Positions 1-8,903 of a stretch of DNA of 64,000 nucleotides are shown here, one piece after another. The notes under the pieces were generated by a model. The model saw only the letters and a program-made list of their open reading frames with translations, did no database searches and was not told where the DNA came from. The first letter of the stretch is position 1. Every line of letters starts with the position of its first letter. The translations under genes and the position numbers were made by a program. This DNA is from Mycolicibacterium sphagni (GTDB lineage Bacteria > Actinomycetota > Actinomycetes > Mycobacteriales > Mycobacteriaceae), in assembly GCF_013337765.1 (NCBI RefSeq), contig NZ_VBSB01000015.1:1-64000 (forward strand). Reading direction: 5' to 3'.

Positions 1-27
1 ACTGCACCTACGAACTTAAGGACCACC

Positions 28-624
28 ATGCCCACCCTCGCCCCACCAGTCCGAGACGAGCGCAACGCCCTACGCGAGTTCCTCGCCTACCAGCAGAGCG
101 CCTTCGTCGCCGTCGCCTACGGACTCACCGACGAGCAGGCCCGAGCCACCCCGACGGTCAGCACCCTGTCGATCGGCGGCCTGATCAAACACGCCACCGG
201 GGTCCAGCGGGGCTGGATGGCACGGGTTGCCGCCGCACCGGACGAAGTGCCTGCCGATGACCGTCCATTCGAGGAGCGGGCCGCGGAATACCAGGACGAG
301 TACCTGATGCGACCCGACGAGACATTGGCGCAGCTGCTGGGTGCCTTGACCAGGCAAAACGCGGCCTCACTTCGGCTGGTGGAGACCGCCGACCTGGACG
401 CCGCGGTGCCTGTGCCACGCGATGCGCCGTGGTTCCCCAGCGACGTCGACGCATGGTCGGTGCGATGGGTGTTCGAACACCTGATCACCGAGCTGGCCCG
501 GCATGCCGGCCACGCCGACATCATCCGCGAAACCATCGACGGCGCAACGATGTACGAGCTCGTCGCGGCGGCCGAAGGAATGGAACCGCAGCCGTGGCTG
601 ACGCCGTGGCAACCTAAAGCGTGA
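28..624 (+). CDS. DinB/DUF664-family protein
   Basis: The 198-residue product has the helical-bundle pattern of the DinB/DUF664 family, a fold that includes metal- and mycothiol-dependent enzymes. Candidate metal-ligand histidines are in the first helix region (IKHATG, near residue 54) and in the late segment FEHLITELARHAGHAD (about 150-165), the usual three-histidine layout. The ATG at 28 is preceded by a purine-rich AAGGACC stretch. The substrate is not predictable; the family ranges from mycothiol transferases to proteins with no assigned activity. The gene stands alone ahead of the ABC1 kinase. Confidence 0.8.
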   Translation: MPTLAPPVRDERNALREFLAYQQSAFVAVAYGLTDEQARATPTVSTLSIGGLIKHATGVQRGWMARVAAAPDEVPADDRPFEERAAEYQDEYLMRPDETLAQLLGALTRQNAASLRLVETADLDAAVPVPRDAPWFPSDVDAWSVRWVFEHLITELARHAGHADIIRETIDGATMYELVAAAEGMEPQPWLTPWQPKA

Positions 625-703
625 GGTAAACCGCTTTGTGACGGACATCGCTGCGCGACTGGAAAATTGGTGATAGTCATTGCCGGTTTGGCACACTTCA
701 AGA

Positions 704-2050
704 ATGAATTCGACCAAACACCGCGAAGTAGCCAAGCTCGATCGCGTTCCGTTGCCGGTCGAGGCCGCCCGCATGGGCACGACTGGCTGGCAGCTCACCC
801 GTACCGGCGCCCGCGTGCTCGGCACGCTGCCGGGGCGTGGGCGCTGGCAGGACAAGGTCATCAAGCAGATTCCGAAGGCCTTCAGCGACCTCGGGCCCAC
901 CTATGTCAAGTTCGGTCAGATCATCGCGTCCAGCCCTGGCGCATTCGGCGAAGGGCTGAGCAGGGAGTTCCGCGGCCTGCTTGACGCGGTCCCGCCCGCC
1001 GACACCGCCGAGGTCCACAAGCTGCTCAAGCAAGAGCTCGGTGGGGACCCGGCCGACCTGTTCGCCACGTTCGAGGAGGAGCCGTTCGCGTCGGCCTCGA
1101 TCGCCCAGGTGCACTTCGCCACCCTGCACAGCGGCGAGGACGTCGTCGTCAAGATCCAACGGCCGGGCATCCGCCGCCGGGTCGCGGCCGACCTGCAGAT
1201 CCTGAAGCGATTCGCCCAGCTCGTCGAGCTGGCCAAGCTGGGCCGGCGGCTGTCCGCCCAGGACGTGGTCGCCGACTTCTCCGACAACCTCGCCGAAGAG
1301 CTCGACTTCCGCATCGAAGCGCAGTCGATGGAGGCCTGGGTGTCGGGTCTACACGGTTCGCCACTGGGCCGCAACATCCGTGTGCCGCAAGTGCACTGGG
1401 ATTTCACCAGCGAGCGGGTGCTGACCATGGAGCGCGTGCATGGCGTGCGCATCGACGACGTCAAAGCAATCCGCACGAAGGGTTTCGACGGCACCGAGCT
1501 GGTGAAGGCGCTGTTGTTCTCCACCTTCGAGGGCGGCCTGCGGCACGGCCTGTTCCACGGCGACTTGCACGCCGGCAACCTGCTGGTCGACGACGACGGC
1601 CGCATTGTGTTCCTGGATTTCGGCATCATGGGCCGCATCGATCCGCGGACCCGCTGGCTGCTGCGGGAACTCGTCTACGCGCTGCTGGTCAAGAAGGACC
1701 ACGCCTCAGCAGGCAAGATCGTGGTGCTGCTGGGCGCGGTGGGCACCACCAAGCCCGAGAAGGAAGCGGCCAAGGACCTCGAGGCGTTTGCCGCCCCGCT
1801 GACGCTGAAGACGCTCGGGGACATGTCGTATGCCGATATCGGCAAACAGCTTTCGACACTGGCCGATGCCTATGACGTCAAATTGCCACGCGAGCTGGTG
1901 CTGATCGGCAAACAGTTTCTCTATGTCGAGCGCTACATGAAACTGCTGGCGCCCAAGTGGCAGATGATGAACGATCCGCAGTTCTCCGGGTACTTCGCCA
2001 ACTTCATGGTCGAGGTCAGCCGCGAGCACCAGAGCGATGTCGAGGTCTGA
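704..2050 (+). CDS. ABC1/UbiB-type atypical kinase (Rv0647c-like)
   Basis: This is an atypical protein-kinase-like protein of the ABC1/ADCK/UbiB family. Visible motifs are the Ala-rich loop PFASASIAQVH, the VAIK-like lysine in VVVKIQRPG, the catalytic HGDLHAGNLL and the metal-binding LDFG. In M. tuberculosis the homologue Rv0647c sits beside lipG and the mmaA genes, exactly as here. The ATG at 704 is preferred over a TTG eight codons upstream. The stop overlaps the lipG start (ATGA), so the two are translationally coupled. Family members support lipid or quinone metabolism through ATPase activity; the mycobacterial substrate is unknown. Confidence 0.88.
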   Translation: MNSTKHREVAKLDRVPLPVEAARMGTTGWQLTRTGARVLGTLPGRGRWQDKVIKQIPKAFSDLGPTYVKFGQIIASSPGAFGEGLSREFRGLLDAVPPADTAEVHKLLKQELGGDPADLFATFEEEPFASASIAQVHFATLHSGEDVVVKIQRPGIRRRVAADLQILKRFAQLVELAKLGRRLSAQDVVADFSDNLAEELDFRIEAQSMEAWVSGLHGSPLGRNIRVPQVHWDFTSERVLTMERVHGVRIDDVKAIRTKGFDGTELVKALLFSTFEGGLRHGLFHGDLHAGNLLVDDDGRIVFLDFGIMGRIDPRTRWLLRELVYALLVKKDHASAGKIVVLLGAVGTTKPEKEAAKDLEAFAAPLTLKTLGDMSYADIGKQLSTLADAYDVKLPRELVLIGKQFLYVERYMKLLAPKWQMMNDPQFSGYFANFMVEVSREHQSDVEV

Positions 2051-2958
2051 TGGAAATCCGCACGGGCACAGCGCAAATTACTGACGGCGTCGAGATCTAC
2101 TTCGAAGACATGGGCAATCCCGGCGACCCCGCGATTCTGCTCGTCATGGGGCTCGGTGCTCAACTTCTGTTGTGGCGCAACGGTTTCTGCGAGAGACTCG
2201 TCGACCAAGGTTATCGCGTCATCCGCTACGACAACCGTGATGTCGGGCTGTCCTCCAAACTGCACGGCCAGCGCGCCGGCGGAGGGCTGGTACCCAAGCT
2301 GGCTCGCTCCTTTCTCGGGCGTCCCAGCCCGTCGGTCTACACGCTGGAGGACATGGCCGACGACGCCGCGGCGTTGCTCGATCATCTCGGGATCGACCGT
2401 GCGCATGTGGTCGGGGCGTCAATGGGCGGGATGATCGCGCAGATCTTCGCAGTACGGCACAGCCTCCGAACGAACGCATTGGGAATCATCTTCTCGTCCA
2501 ACAACTCCGCACTGTTGCCGCCTCCGGCGCCGCGTGCGCTGCTGTCATTGATCACCGGTCCGCCGGCCAACTCGCCGCTCGAGGTGATCATCGAAAACTC
2601 GATCCGGGTGGGCAAGATCATCGGCAGCCCCGGCTATCCCGTACCCGACGAGCAAGCCCGGGCGAATGCCATCGAGGCCTACGAACGCGCCCACTACCCG
2701 CAGGGCATCGCGCGACATTTCAGCGCGATCCTCGGCAGCGGCAGCCTGAAGCGCTATGACAGGCAGATCACCGCGCCGACCGTCGTCATGCACGGCCGCG
2801 CCGACAAACTGATGCGCCCATCCGGCGGACGGTCGATCGCGTCGGCCATTCCGAACGCGCGGCTGGTGCTGTTTAACGGGATGGCCCATGACCTGCCCGA
2901 AGCGCTGTGGGACGACATTGTTGGCGAACTCAAGACCACATTTGCCGAGGTCAGCTAG
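2050..2958 (+). CDS. lipG: LipG-like alpha/beta hydrolase
   Basis: The 302-residue alpha/beta hydrolase has the nucleophile elbow GASMGG, an oxyanion-region segment near LVMGLGAQ and a late histidine in NGMAHDLPE. The order ABC1 kinase-lipG-mmaA matches the M. tuberculosis Rv0647c-Rv0646c-mmaA1 order, which supports the gene name. The start is the ATG that overlaps the upstream stop codon. LipG is described as an esterase/thioesterase; its place beside mycolate methyltransferases suggests a role in mycolate or lipid processing, which is inference. A 137-bp gap follows before the next gene. Confidence 0.88.
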   Translation: MEIRTGTAQITDGVEIYFEDMGNPGDPAILLVMGLGAQLLLWRNGFCERLVDQGYRVIRYDNRDVGLSSKLHGQRAGGGLVPKLARSFLGRPSPSVYTLEDMADDAAALLDHLGIDRAHVVGASMGGMIAQIFAVRHSLRTNALGIIFSSNNSALLPPPAPRALLSLITGPPANSPLEVIIENSIRVGKIIGSPGYPVPDEQARANAIEAYERAHYPQGIARHFSAILGSGSLKRYDRQITAPTVVMHGRADKLMRPSGGRSIASAIPNARLVLFNGMAHDLPEALWDDIVGELKTTFAEVS

Positions 2959-3095
2959 CTAATTGCCGTGCGCCACAGGGTCGTCGAATCGCAGCAAGAC
3001 GAGTTAGCATCGATTCTGCACAAGCGGTAATCGCACAATCTCGGGGGGGATACGTGGTTGCTGCCTAAGCAGTCACATGCGAAAGGCACACCGGC

Positions 3096-3980
3096 ATGGC
3101 CAGACGGCTCAAGCCTCATTTCGAAGACGTACAAGCCCACTACGACTTGTCCGACGACTTCTTCCGGCTCTTCCTCGATCCGACGCAGACCTACAGCTGC
3201 GCGTACTTCGAACGCGAAGACATGACGCTGGAAGAGGCCCAAATCGCCAAGATCGACCTTGCGCTGGGCAAATTGGGCCTTCAGTCCGGTATGACGTTGC
3301 TGGACATCGGCTGCGGATGGGGCGCCACGATGTTGCGCGCCCTGGAGAAGTACGACGTCAATGTCATCGGGCTGACGCTGTCGAAGAACCAGCGTGATCA
3401 CGTCGAGCAGGCGTTTCAAGAATCTGCCAGTCCACGACACAAGCGCGTCGAGCTCGAAGGCTGGGAGCAGTTCGACGAGCCCGTCGACCGGATCGTATCG
3501 ATCGGCGCCTTCGAGCATTTCGGCTTCGACCGCTACGACGACTTCTTCGCGATGGCCCACCGGGTGCTGCCCGAGGACGGGGTGATGCTGCTGCACACCA
3601 TCACGTCCTTCACATTCGAGACGATGGCTGAGCGGAAGGTCCCGCTGACGTTCGAGGCGGCGCGGTTCGCGAAGTTCATGCTCACCGAGATCTTCCCGGG
3701 CGGCCGGTTGCCATCAGCCGAGAAGGTCGAGGACCATTCGAGCAGGGCGGGCTTCACGCTCACGCGTGTCCAGTCGCTTCAGCCGCACTATGCGAGGACA
3801 CTGGATTGCTGGTCGACCGCGCTGGAAGCCAACCGGGAAAAGGCCATCGAAGTGCAGTCCGAGGAGGTGTATGAGCGGTACATGAAGTACCTCACAGGAT
3901 GTGCGAACGGCTTTCGCGTCGGCTACATCGACGTCAACCAGTTCACACTCGAAAAGCAACCGAAGGACACGCACGGTTAA
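3096..3980 (+). CDS. mmaA2: Mycolic acid cyclopropane synthase, MmaA2/CmaA type
   Basis: This S-adenosylmethionine-dependent enzyme modifies meromycolate chains on AcpM in the cytoplasm. The 294-residue length is typical. The SAM-binding motif LLDIGCGWG lies near residues 68-76, and the family hallmarks AHYDLSDDFF, YSCAYFE, GLTLSKNQ and IFPGGRLPS are all present. LLHTITSF and the C-terminus YIDVNQFTLEK resemble MmaA2 rather than MmaA4 or MmaA1. An AAAGG ribosome-binding sequence precedes the ATG. The exact product (distal cyclopropane or another modification) cannot be fixed from sequence; paralogues swap roles readily. Confidence 0.85.
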   Translation: MARRLKPHFEDVQAHYDLSDDFFRLFLDPTQTYSCAYFEREDMTLEEAQIAKIDLALGKLGLQSGMTLLDIGCGWGATMLRALEKYDVNVIGLTLSKNQRDHVEQAFQESASPRHKRVELEGWEQFDEPVDRIVSIGAFEHFGFDRYDDFFAMAHRVLPEDGVMLLHTITSFTFETMAERKVPLTFEAARFAKFMLTEIFPGGRLPSAEKVEDHSSRAGFTLTRVQSLQPHYARTLDCWSTALEANREKAIEVQSEEVYERYMKYLTGCANGFRVGYIDVNQFTLEKQPKDTHG

Positions 3981-4112
3981 CGCACTGTTTGACGGCCGTT
4001 CCGGTGGGGCAAGACGGTATGGTCCAGATCACATAGTGCATACTGGCGCGCAAAACCACTCGCGGGGGCAGTGGTGAAGGTAGACAAGAAAAATCAGGAA
4101 GGCTTAACACTC

Positions 4113-5006
4113 ATGCCCGAGGCAACTGAAACCAAGGACATGCGGCCCCATTTCGAAGAAATCCAGGCGCATTACGACCTCTCGGACGACTTCTTCGGCG
4201 TCTTTCAGGACCCGACCCGCAAGTACAGCTGCGCGTACTTCACCAAGCCGGACGCCACCCTTTCCGAGGCGCAGATCGCCAACGTCGATCAGCACCTCGA
4301 AGCATTGGACCTGAAGCCGGGCATGACGCTGCTCGAAGTGGGCTGCGGATGGGGCCTCACGTTGCAGCGCGCGATGCAGAAGTACGACGTCAACGTCATC
4401 GGCTTGACGCTGTCGAAGAACCAGAAGGCCTACTGCGAGCAGCTGCTCAGCAAGATCGACTCCAAGCGCACGTTCGATGTCCGGCTCGAGGGCTGGGAAC
4501 AGTTCCACAGCCCCGTCGACCGCATCGTGTCGATCGAGGCCTTCGAGCACTTCGGCTTCGAGCGCTACGACGACTTCTTCAAGACCTGCTTCGACATCCT
4601 CCCCGACGACGGCCGGATGACCATCCAGAGCAGCGTCGGCTACCACCCCTTCGACCTGGCCGAACGCGGCAAGAAGCTGACCTTCGAGCTGGCCCGCTTC
4701 GTGAAGTTCATGATCACCGAGATCTTCCCCGGCGGCCGGATTCCGAGCACCAAGATGATGGTCGAACACGGCGAGAAGGCGGGGTTCATCGTGCCTGAGC
4801 CGCTGTCGCTGCGCAATCACTACATCAAGACCCTCGGCATCTGGGCGGCGCGGCTCGAGTGGCACAAGGACGAAGCCATCGCCGCCGCAGGCGTCGAGAA
4901 CTACGACCGGTACATGAAGTACCTGACGGGCTGCCAGTACTACTTCGTCGACGAAACCATCGACGTCAGCCTGGTGACCTACCTGAAGCCGGGCGCGGCC
5001 GCCTAG
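4113..5006 (+). CDS. mmaA4: Mycolic acid methyltransferase, MmaA4 type
   Basis: The protein has 297 residues. It shares the core of the previous gene (LLEVGCGWG, GLTLSKNQ, AFEHFGFERYDDFF) but has the MmaA4-type segments TIQSSVGYHP and IPSTKMMVEHGEKAGF, and ends YLKPGAAA like M. tuberculosis MmaA4. MmaA4 makes the hydroxymycolate precursor of keto- and methoxymycolates. The start at 4113 is chosen for the AGGAAGG sequence ten bases upstream; an upstream GTG at 4071 is less likely. In M. tuberculosis this gene adjoins rplA, whereas here about 33 kb separates them. A hairpin terminator follows. Confidence 0.85.
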   Translation: MPEATETKDMRPHFEEIQAHYDLSDDFFGVFQDPTRKYSCAYFTKPDATLSEAQIANVDQHLEALDLKPGMTLLEVGCGWGLTLQRAMQKYDVNVIGLTLSKNQKAYCEQLLSKIDSKRTFDVRLEGWEQFHSPVDRIVSIEAFEHFGFERYDDFFKTCFDILPDDGRMTIQSSVGYHPFDLAERGKKLTFELARFVKFMITEIFPGGRIPSTKMMVEHGEKAGFIVPEPLSLRNHYIKTLGIWAARLEWHKDEAIAAAGVENYDRYMKYLTGCQYYFVDETIDVSLVTYLKPGAAA

Positions 5007-5029
5007 TTCCGGCAAGCAGACGCAGAGTG

Positions 5030-5063
5030 CCCCGCCACGTGAAAGCGTGCGGGGGATTTTGTG
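5030..5063 (+). terminator. Hairpin terminator after mmaA4
   Basis: A C/G-rich stem (CCCCGC..CACG pairing with CGTGCGGGG, one bulge) with a short GAAAG loop is followed by ATTTTGTGT. It lies 24 bases after the mmaA4 stop and ends the mycolate block. Confidence 0.65.
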
Positions 5064-5160
5064 TCTGGTGGCGCATGTCGGATTAGGCGGGCGCCGTTCG
5101 TCAGACAGGTAGAGAGTGGAACCAGCAGGGTTCCACTCCCCCACCCTGGGAGGCATCGCC

Positions 5161-5859
5161 ATGTATTACTTCGCACTGCTTCAAGGCAAACAGCGCGTCC
5201 TGACCGAAGACGAGGCGGGCCGCGAGATGGCCGCCTACATCGATTTCCACACCCGCGAGGCGGCGGCGATCCGGGCGGGTGACGCGCTGAGTTCGGCCGC
5301 CGAGGCAGTGCAGATCACTGGCGGTCCGGACGCGCCGGTCATCACCGACGGCCCGTACGCCGAAGGCGCCGAGATAGCCGGCGGGTATTACGTGTTCGAA
5401 GCCGAGAATCTCGACGACGCGCTGCAGCTGGCCCGGCAGGTCCCGGCCGCCGAATACGGCTCGGTTGAAGTCTGGCCGATGGTGCACTGGAATTCGGTCG
5501 GCCGGCACACCACCGACTCGGACTGGCTGGCGCTGCTGCTCGAACCCGCAGACGGCGTGAACGTCCCTGGTAGTTCCGAATGGGAGCAGGGTCTGGCCAA
5601 GCACGCCGAGTTCGGCGAGGCTGCAGGGGCGCACATCCTCGGCGGGGCGCCGCTGCACCCGCCGTCCACGGCGACGACCGTGCGGGTGCGCGACGGCGAG
5701 ATGGTGCTGACCGACGGCCCGTACGCAGAGGGCGCCGAAGTGGCCAACGGCTACTACATCCTGGCGGCCGCCGACCGCGACGAAGCGACGAAGATCGCCT
5801 CGATGATCCCGGCGTCGGTCGTGCACCTGCGCCGGCTGGCTGGTGTGTCCGGGCTGTAG
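5161..5859 (+). CDS. Tandem YCII/DGPF-domain protein
   Basis: The 232-residue protein is made of two YCII-related halves, each with the diagnostic TDGPYAEGAE motif (about residues 62-71 and 180-189) followed by GYY(V/I). Such DGPF proteins are small ferredoxin-fold proteins of unclear activity that are genetically paired with ECF42 sigma factors. Here the stop codon abuts the ATG of an ECF42-type gene with no spacing. The ATG at 5161 follows a GGGAGG site at a good distance. The duplicated domain is a plausible ligand-binding or reactive-species sensor, but no function is proven. Confidence 0.85.
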   Translation: MYYFALLQGKQRVLTEDEAGREMAAYIDFHTREAAAIRAGDALSSAAEAVQITGGPDAPVITDGPYAEGAEIAGGYYVFEAENLDDALQLARQVPAAEYGSVEVWPMVHWNSVGRHTTDSDWLALLLEPADGVNVPGSSEWEQGLAKHAEFGEAAGAHILGGAPLHPPSTATTVRVRDGEMVLTDGPYAEGAEVANGYYILAAADRDEATKIASMIPASVVHLRRLAGVSGL

Positions 5860-7071
5860 ATGCGCGCCCTGGACGGTGTCTTCCGGCGAGAGTGGGGTCC
5901 CGCGGTAGCTGCGCTCGCGCGGTGGTCGGGTGATCTCGGTATCGCTGAGGATGCCGTCCAGGAAGCGTGCGCCGAAGCGCTGCGCAGCTGGCCTCGAGAC
6001 GGCGTGCCCGACAACCCGGGCGGCTGGCTGGTGGCGGTAGCCCGTAACCGGGCCAGAGATCGATTGCGTCGCGAATCCATCCGTCCGGGAAAGGAATTGG
6101 CGGCGGTGCTTAACGACGAATCAGCCGACGCCCCTGTCATGCACCGGGTCCGCGACGACGAGCTGCGGATGATGTTCACCTGCGCGCATCCCGCACTGGA
6201 GCGCCTCTCCCAGCTGGCACTGACATTGCGGCTGGTATCGGGCCTGACGGTACCGGAGATCGCGCGAGCGTTACTGCTCAGCGAAACGGCCGTGGGTCAG
6301 CGGATCACGCGGGCCAAAAACAAGATCCGCCAGGCGAATATCCCGCTTCGCGTGCCACCGCCGGAGCTGCTGGGCGAGCGCACGCCGCACGTACTGTCGT
6401 GCATCTATTCGGTGTTCACCGAGGGATACTGGTCGACGGCCGGACCGTCGGCGATCCGTGACGAGCTGTGCGATGAGGGAGTGCGGCTGGCCGGCGAACT
6501 ACGCGCGCTGATGCCCGCGGAGTTGGAGGCTCACGCGTTGTATGCCCTTGTCCTGCTGCATGATTCACGTCGGCTAACCCGAATTGATGCCGCTGGCGTA
6601 CTGGTGCCGCTGGAAGAGCAGGACCGGCGCCGGTGGGATCGGGGCAGGATCGCGCGGGGGCTCGATGCACTGCGCCGCGCCGCAGGGTCGGCCGGGCCGT
6701 ATCTGCCGCAGGCGGTGATCGCCGCCGCGCACGCGACGGCGCCAACCTGGGAGCAGACGGACTGGGTGACCATCTGCCGGGCCTACGACCTGCTCGTGAG
6801 GTTGACTGATTCGCCGGTGGTACGGGCGAATCGAGCGCTGGCCGTTGGCTTTCGCGACGGTCCGGAGGCGGGCCTGGCGGCACTGGACGGGGTTGCACAC
6901 GACCCGCGGCTGGTTCGTTCCAATCTGGTGCCGACGGTGCGCGCCGATCTGTTGCGCCGGTCCGGGCGGCACCGCGAAGCCGTCGATTGGTATCGGAAGG
7001 CAATGGAACTCAACGGCTCTGAACCCGGGCGGGTATTTCTCCGTCGGCGAATCGCCGAATGCGGCGGCTGA
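5860..7071 (+). CDS. ECF42-type RNA polymerase sigma factor
   Basis: The 403-residue sigma-70-family factor has region 2 at about residues 1-70 (AEDAVQEACAEAL, GWLVAVARNRARD) and region 4 at about 115-165 (LTVPEIARALLLSETAVGQRITRAK). A long C-terminal extension contains TPR-like helices (RADLLRRSGRHREAVDWYRKA). This extension, in place of an anti-sigma partner, and the DGPF neighbour define the ECF42 group. The start is directly after the stop of the DGPF gene, so the two form one operon. ECF42 factors usually transcribe their own DGPF gene. Confidence 0.9.
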   Translation: MRALDGVFRREWGPAVAALARWSGDLGIAEDAVQEACAEALRSWPRDGVPDNPGGWLVAVARNRARDRLRRESIRPGKELAAVLNDESADAPVMHRVRDDELRMMFTCAHPALERLSQLALTLRLVSGLTVPEIARALLLSETAVGQRITRAKNKIRQANIPLRVPPPELLGERTPHVLSCIYSVFTEGYWSTAGPSAIRDELCDEGVRLAGELRALMPAELEAHALYALVLLHDSRRLTRIDAAGVLVPLEEQDRRRWDRGRIARGLDALRRAAGSAGPYLPQAVIAAAHATAPTWEQTDWVTICRAYDLLVRLTDSPVVRANRALAVGFRDGPEAGLAALDGVAHDPRLVRSNLVPTVRADLLRRSGRHREAVDWYRKAMELNGSEPGRVFLRRRIAECGG

Positions 7072-7092
7072 GGCCGAGTTAGTGTCGAATTC

Positions 7093-8151
7093 ATGCTTGT
7101 TGGCCGGCTCGCCGATCCGAAGTGCACACTGGGCACCGATCCCCGATCGGATCCGCGGATGGTGGCGGCATTTGCCCCGATCGGCCTGGCCGACACTCTC
7201 CCCGACGCGCCGCTGACGCCCGACTCGCCATTGGCGGATCGCTTGGCATATGCGACCGCTGCCGAGAACGCCGTCGGCGCTGTGCTGAACGCGTTCGCGT
7301 CGGCCGCCCCCGCTCCCGACGGCGTCACGACAACGACAGTGTCGATTCCCGGCGTCGACGGCAACGAGATCACACTGTTCATCAGCCGCCCGGATCGCGC
7401 CGACGGCCCGCTGCCTGCGGTGGTGCATTTTCATGGCGGGGCGATGGCGATCGCCAGCGCCGGCGACGCCGGGTACCGCCATATCCGCGAGAGCCTGGCG
7501 GCCTCGGGTTTGGTGGCGGTTGGGGTGGAGTTCCGCAATTCAGGCGGCCGGCTCGGCGCGCATCCGTATCCGGCGGGATTGAACGATTGCGCGGCGGCCA
7601 CTCGCTGGGTGCACGCCAATGCCGCCGATCTCGGGGTGAGCCGCCTGATCGTCTGCGGCGAGTCCGGCGGCGGGAACCTGACGCTGACAGTCATCCACAA
7701 GGCCAAACGCGAAGGGTGGCTCAGCGAGATCGCCGGGGCGTACGCCCAGTGCCCCTATATCTCCAACCGCTGGCTGGACTATCCCGATGCGCTGCCGTCG
7801 CTGCGGGAGAACGACGGTTACTTCATCAGCTGTCAGCAGGGCGCGCTACTGGGCTCGCTCTACGACCCGGATAAGACATTTGCCGGGGATCCGACCTGCT
7901 GGGCCGGCGTTGCCAGCCATGACGACCTGGTCGGCCTGCCGCCACACGTGATCTCGGTGAACGAACTCGATCCGCTGCGGGACGAGGGACTCCTCTATTA
8001 CCGCCGGTTGCTCGCCGCGGGTGTTCCCGCGGCAGGACGGATCGTCGTCGGCACCTGCCACGGTGGGGACTTACTATTCCCGGCGTTGATGCCGGAGGTC
8101 TTCGCGGCTTCAGTGAACGACATCAGTGGCTTCGCGCGTTCGGTGAGTTGA
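7093..8151 (+). CDS. HSL-family (family IV) esterase/lipase
   Basis: The 352-residue alpha/beta hydrolase-3 enzyme has the oxyanion-hole motif HFHGGAMA, the nucleophile in CGESGGGN, the acid near NELDPLRDEG and the histidine in GTCHGGD. The HGG plus GESGG combination marks the hormone-sensitive-lipase family. The gene lies 21 bases after the sigma-factor gene and may share its transcript. No signal peptide is visible, so it is probably cytoplasmic. The substrate is unknown; short-chain esters are the family norm. Confidence 0.87.
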   Translation: MLVGRLADPKCTLGTDPRSDPRMVAAFAPIGLADTLPDAPLTPDSPLADRLAYATAAENAVGAVLNAFASAAPAPDGVTTTTVSIPGVDGNEITLFISRPDRADGPLPAVVHFHGGAMAIASAGDAGYRHIRESLAASGLVAVGVEFRNSGGRLGAHPYPAGLNDCAAATRWVHANAADLGVSRLIVCGESGGGNLTLTVIHKAKREGWLSEIAGAYAQCPYISNRWLDYPDALPSLRENDGYFISCQQGALLGSLYDPDKTFAGDPTCWAGVASHDDLVGLPPHVISVNELDPLRDEGLLYYRRLLAAGVPAAGRIVVGTCHGGDLLFPALMPEVFAASVNDISGFARSVS

Positions 8152-8258
8152 GGGGCCAATAATCGGTCTGCAACCGGGAGCCGACAAGTTCCGGCCCTTC
8201 CCGATCAAGGTTCGCGGCGCGGTTCGAGGAAAACATCGACGAAACAGCGCCATTCCGG

Positions 8259-8287
8259 TTGACAGCCCGTACCAGCTCTGCGACTAT
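8259..8287 (+). promoter_or_regulatory. Candidate promoter of the small secreted protein gene
   Basis: TTGACA at 8259-8264 and GACTAT at 8282-8287 are separated by 17 bases and lie about 50 bases before the ATG at 8335. This is a SigA-like arrangement seen by eye only. Confidence 0.4.
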
Positions 8288-8334
8288 TTACCCAACCCGT
8301 ATGGGATCAAGACCACAATTTTGGGGGGTAAGTT

Positions 8335-8778
8335 ATGTCGGCCATGTCAACCAAACTTCAGGCCACTGCGTCGGCAGCGGTGCTCGCTGCAGGCCTGGCC
8401 ATCACGCCGGCCGTCGCGCACGCAGCGCCGAGCCTGGCGCCGTTCTCTACGAACGTCGGCAACTCTGCCGAACTGCTCATCGACCCGGTGGTTATCGTCC
8501 CCGGTTCGAACAAGAAGGCTTCGGCCGCCGCCAGCGCCTCAGCTACGCCTGTCCAGGTCGTTTTTGGTGGCCTAGCTGAGTCAGTTAACCAATTCGTGGG
8601 AGCAACTGTTGCTGCCCTTGGCTACGGCACAGCCGCGGTGTTGGTTGTTACCGGGAACGTCATCTCGCTATTACTGCCCGCCCTCGGCGCACCAATCACC
8701 GCTGCCGGAGTGGCGGTGTCCAATGCGACCACCAGCTACGTCGTGAATCAAAAGATCGGCCCCTACTCCACCCTCTAG
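8335..8778 (+). CDS. Small secreted protein of unknown function
   Basis: The 147-residue product has a clear Sec signal peptide with cleavage near AHAAPS (about residue 31), followed by Ala/Val/Gly-rich sequence with two hydrophobic stretches near residues 90-125. GGGGGG precedes the ATG. I do not recognise the family; similar small exported proteins are common in mycobacteria. It has its own promoter-like sequence and its own terminator, so it is probably a single-gene transcript at the left edge of the polysaccharide locus. Confidence 0.75.
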   Translation: MSAMSTKLQATASAAVLAAGLAITPAVAHAAPSLAPFSTNVGNSAELLIDPVVIVPGSNKKASAAASASATPVQVVFGGLAESVNQFVGATVAALGYGTAAVLVVTGNVISLLLPALGAPITAAGVAVSNATTSYVVNQKIGPYSTL

Positions 8779-8790
8779 CCAAATCTTTAG

Positions 8791-8838
8791 AAAACGACTC
8801 GTCAGTTGTTGCTATCGGCAGCTGACGAGTTGTTTTGT
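8791..8838 (+). terminator. Hairpin terminator after the small secreted protein
   Basis: AACGACTCGTCAG pairs with CTGACGAGTTGTT around a TTGCTATCGGCAG-type loop, and the stem runs into TTTTGT. It starts about 13 bases after the stop codon. Confidence 0.8.
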
Positions 8839-8903
8839 ATTGGTCAGTGGTTCAAGGTTGCGCTGCTCACGCAGCTCGCACTGGTGCACGGGGAAGTAGA
8901 TAG

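Noticed and set aside
4104..5162. Minus-strand 352-codon frame opposite mmaA4
   Set aside because: Complement of a clear mycolate methyltransferase; no motif or ribosome-binding site of its own.
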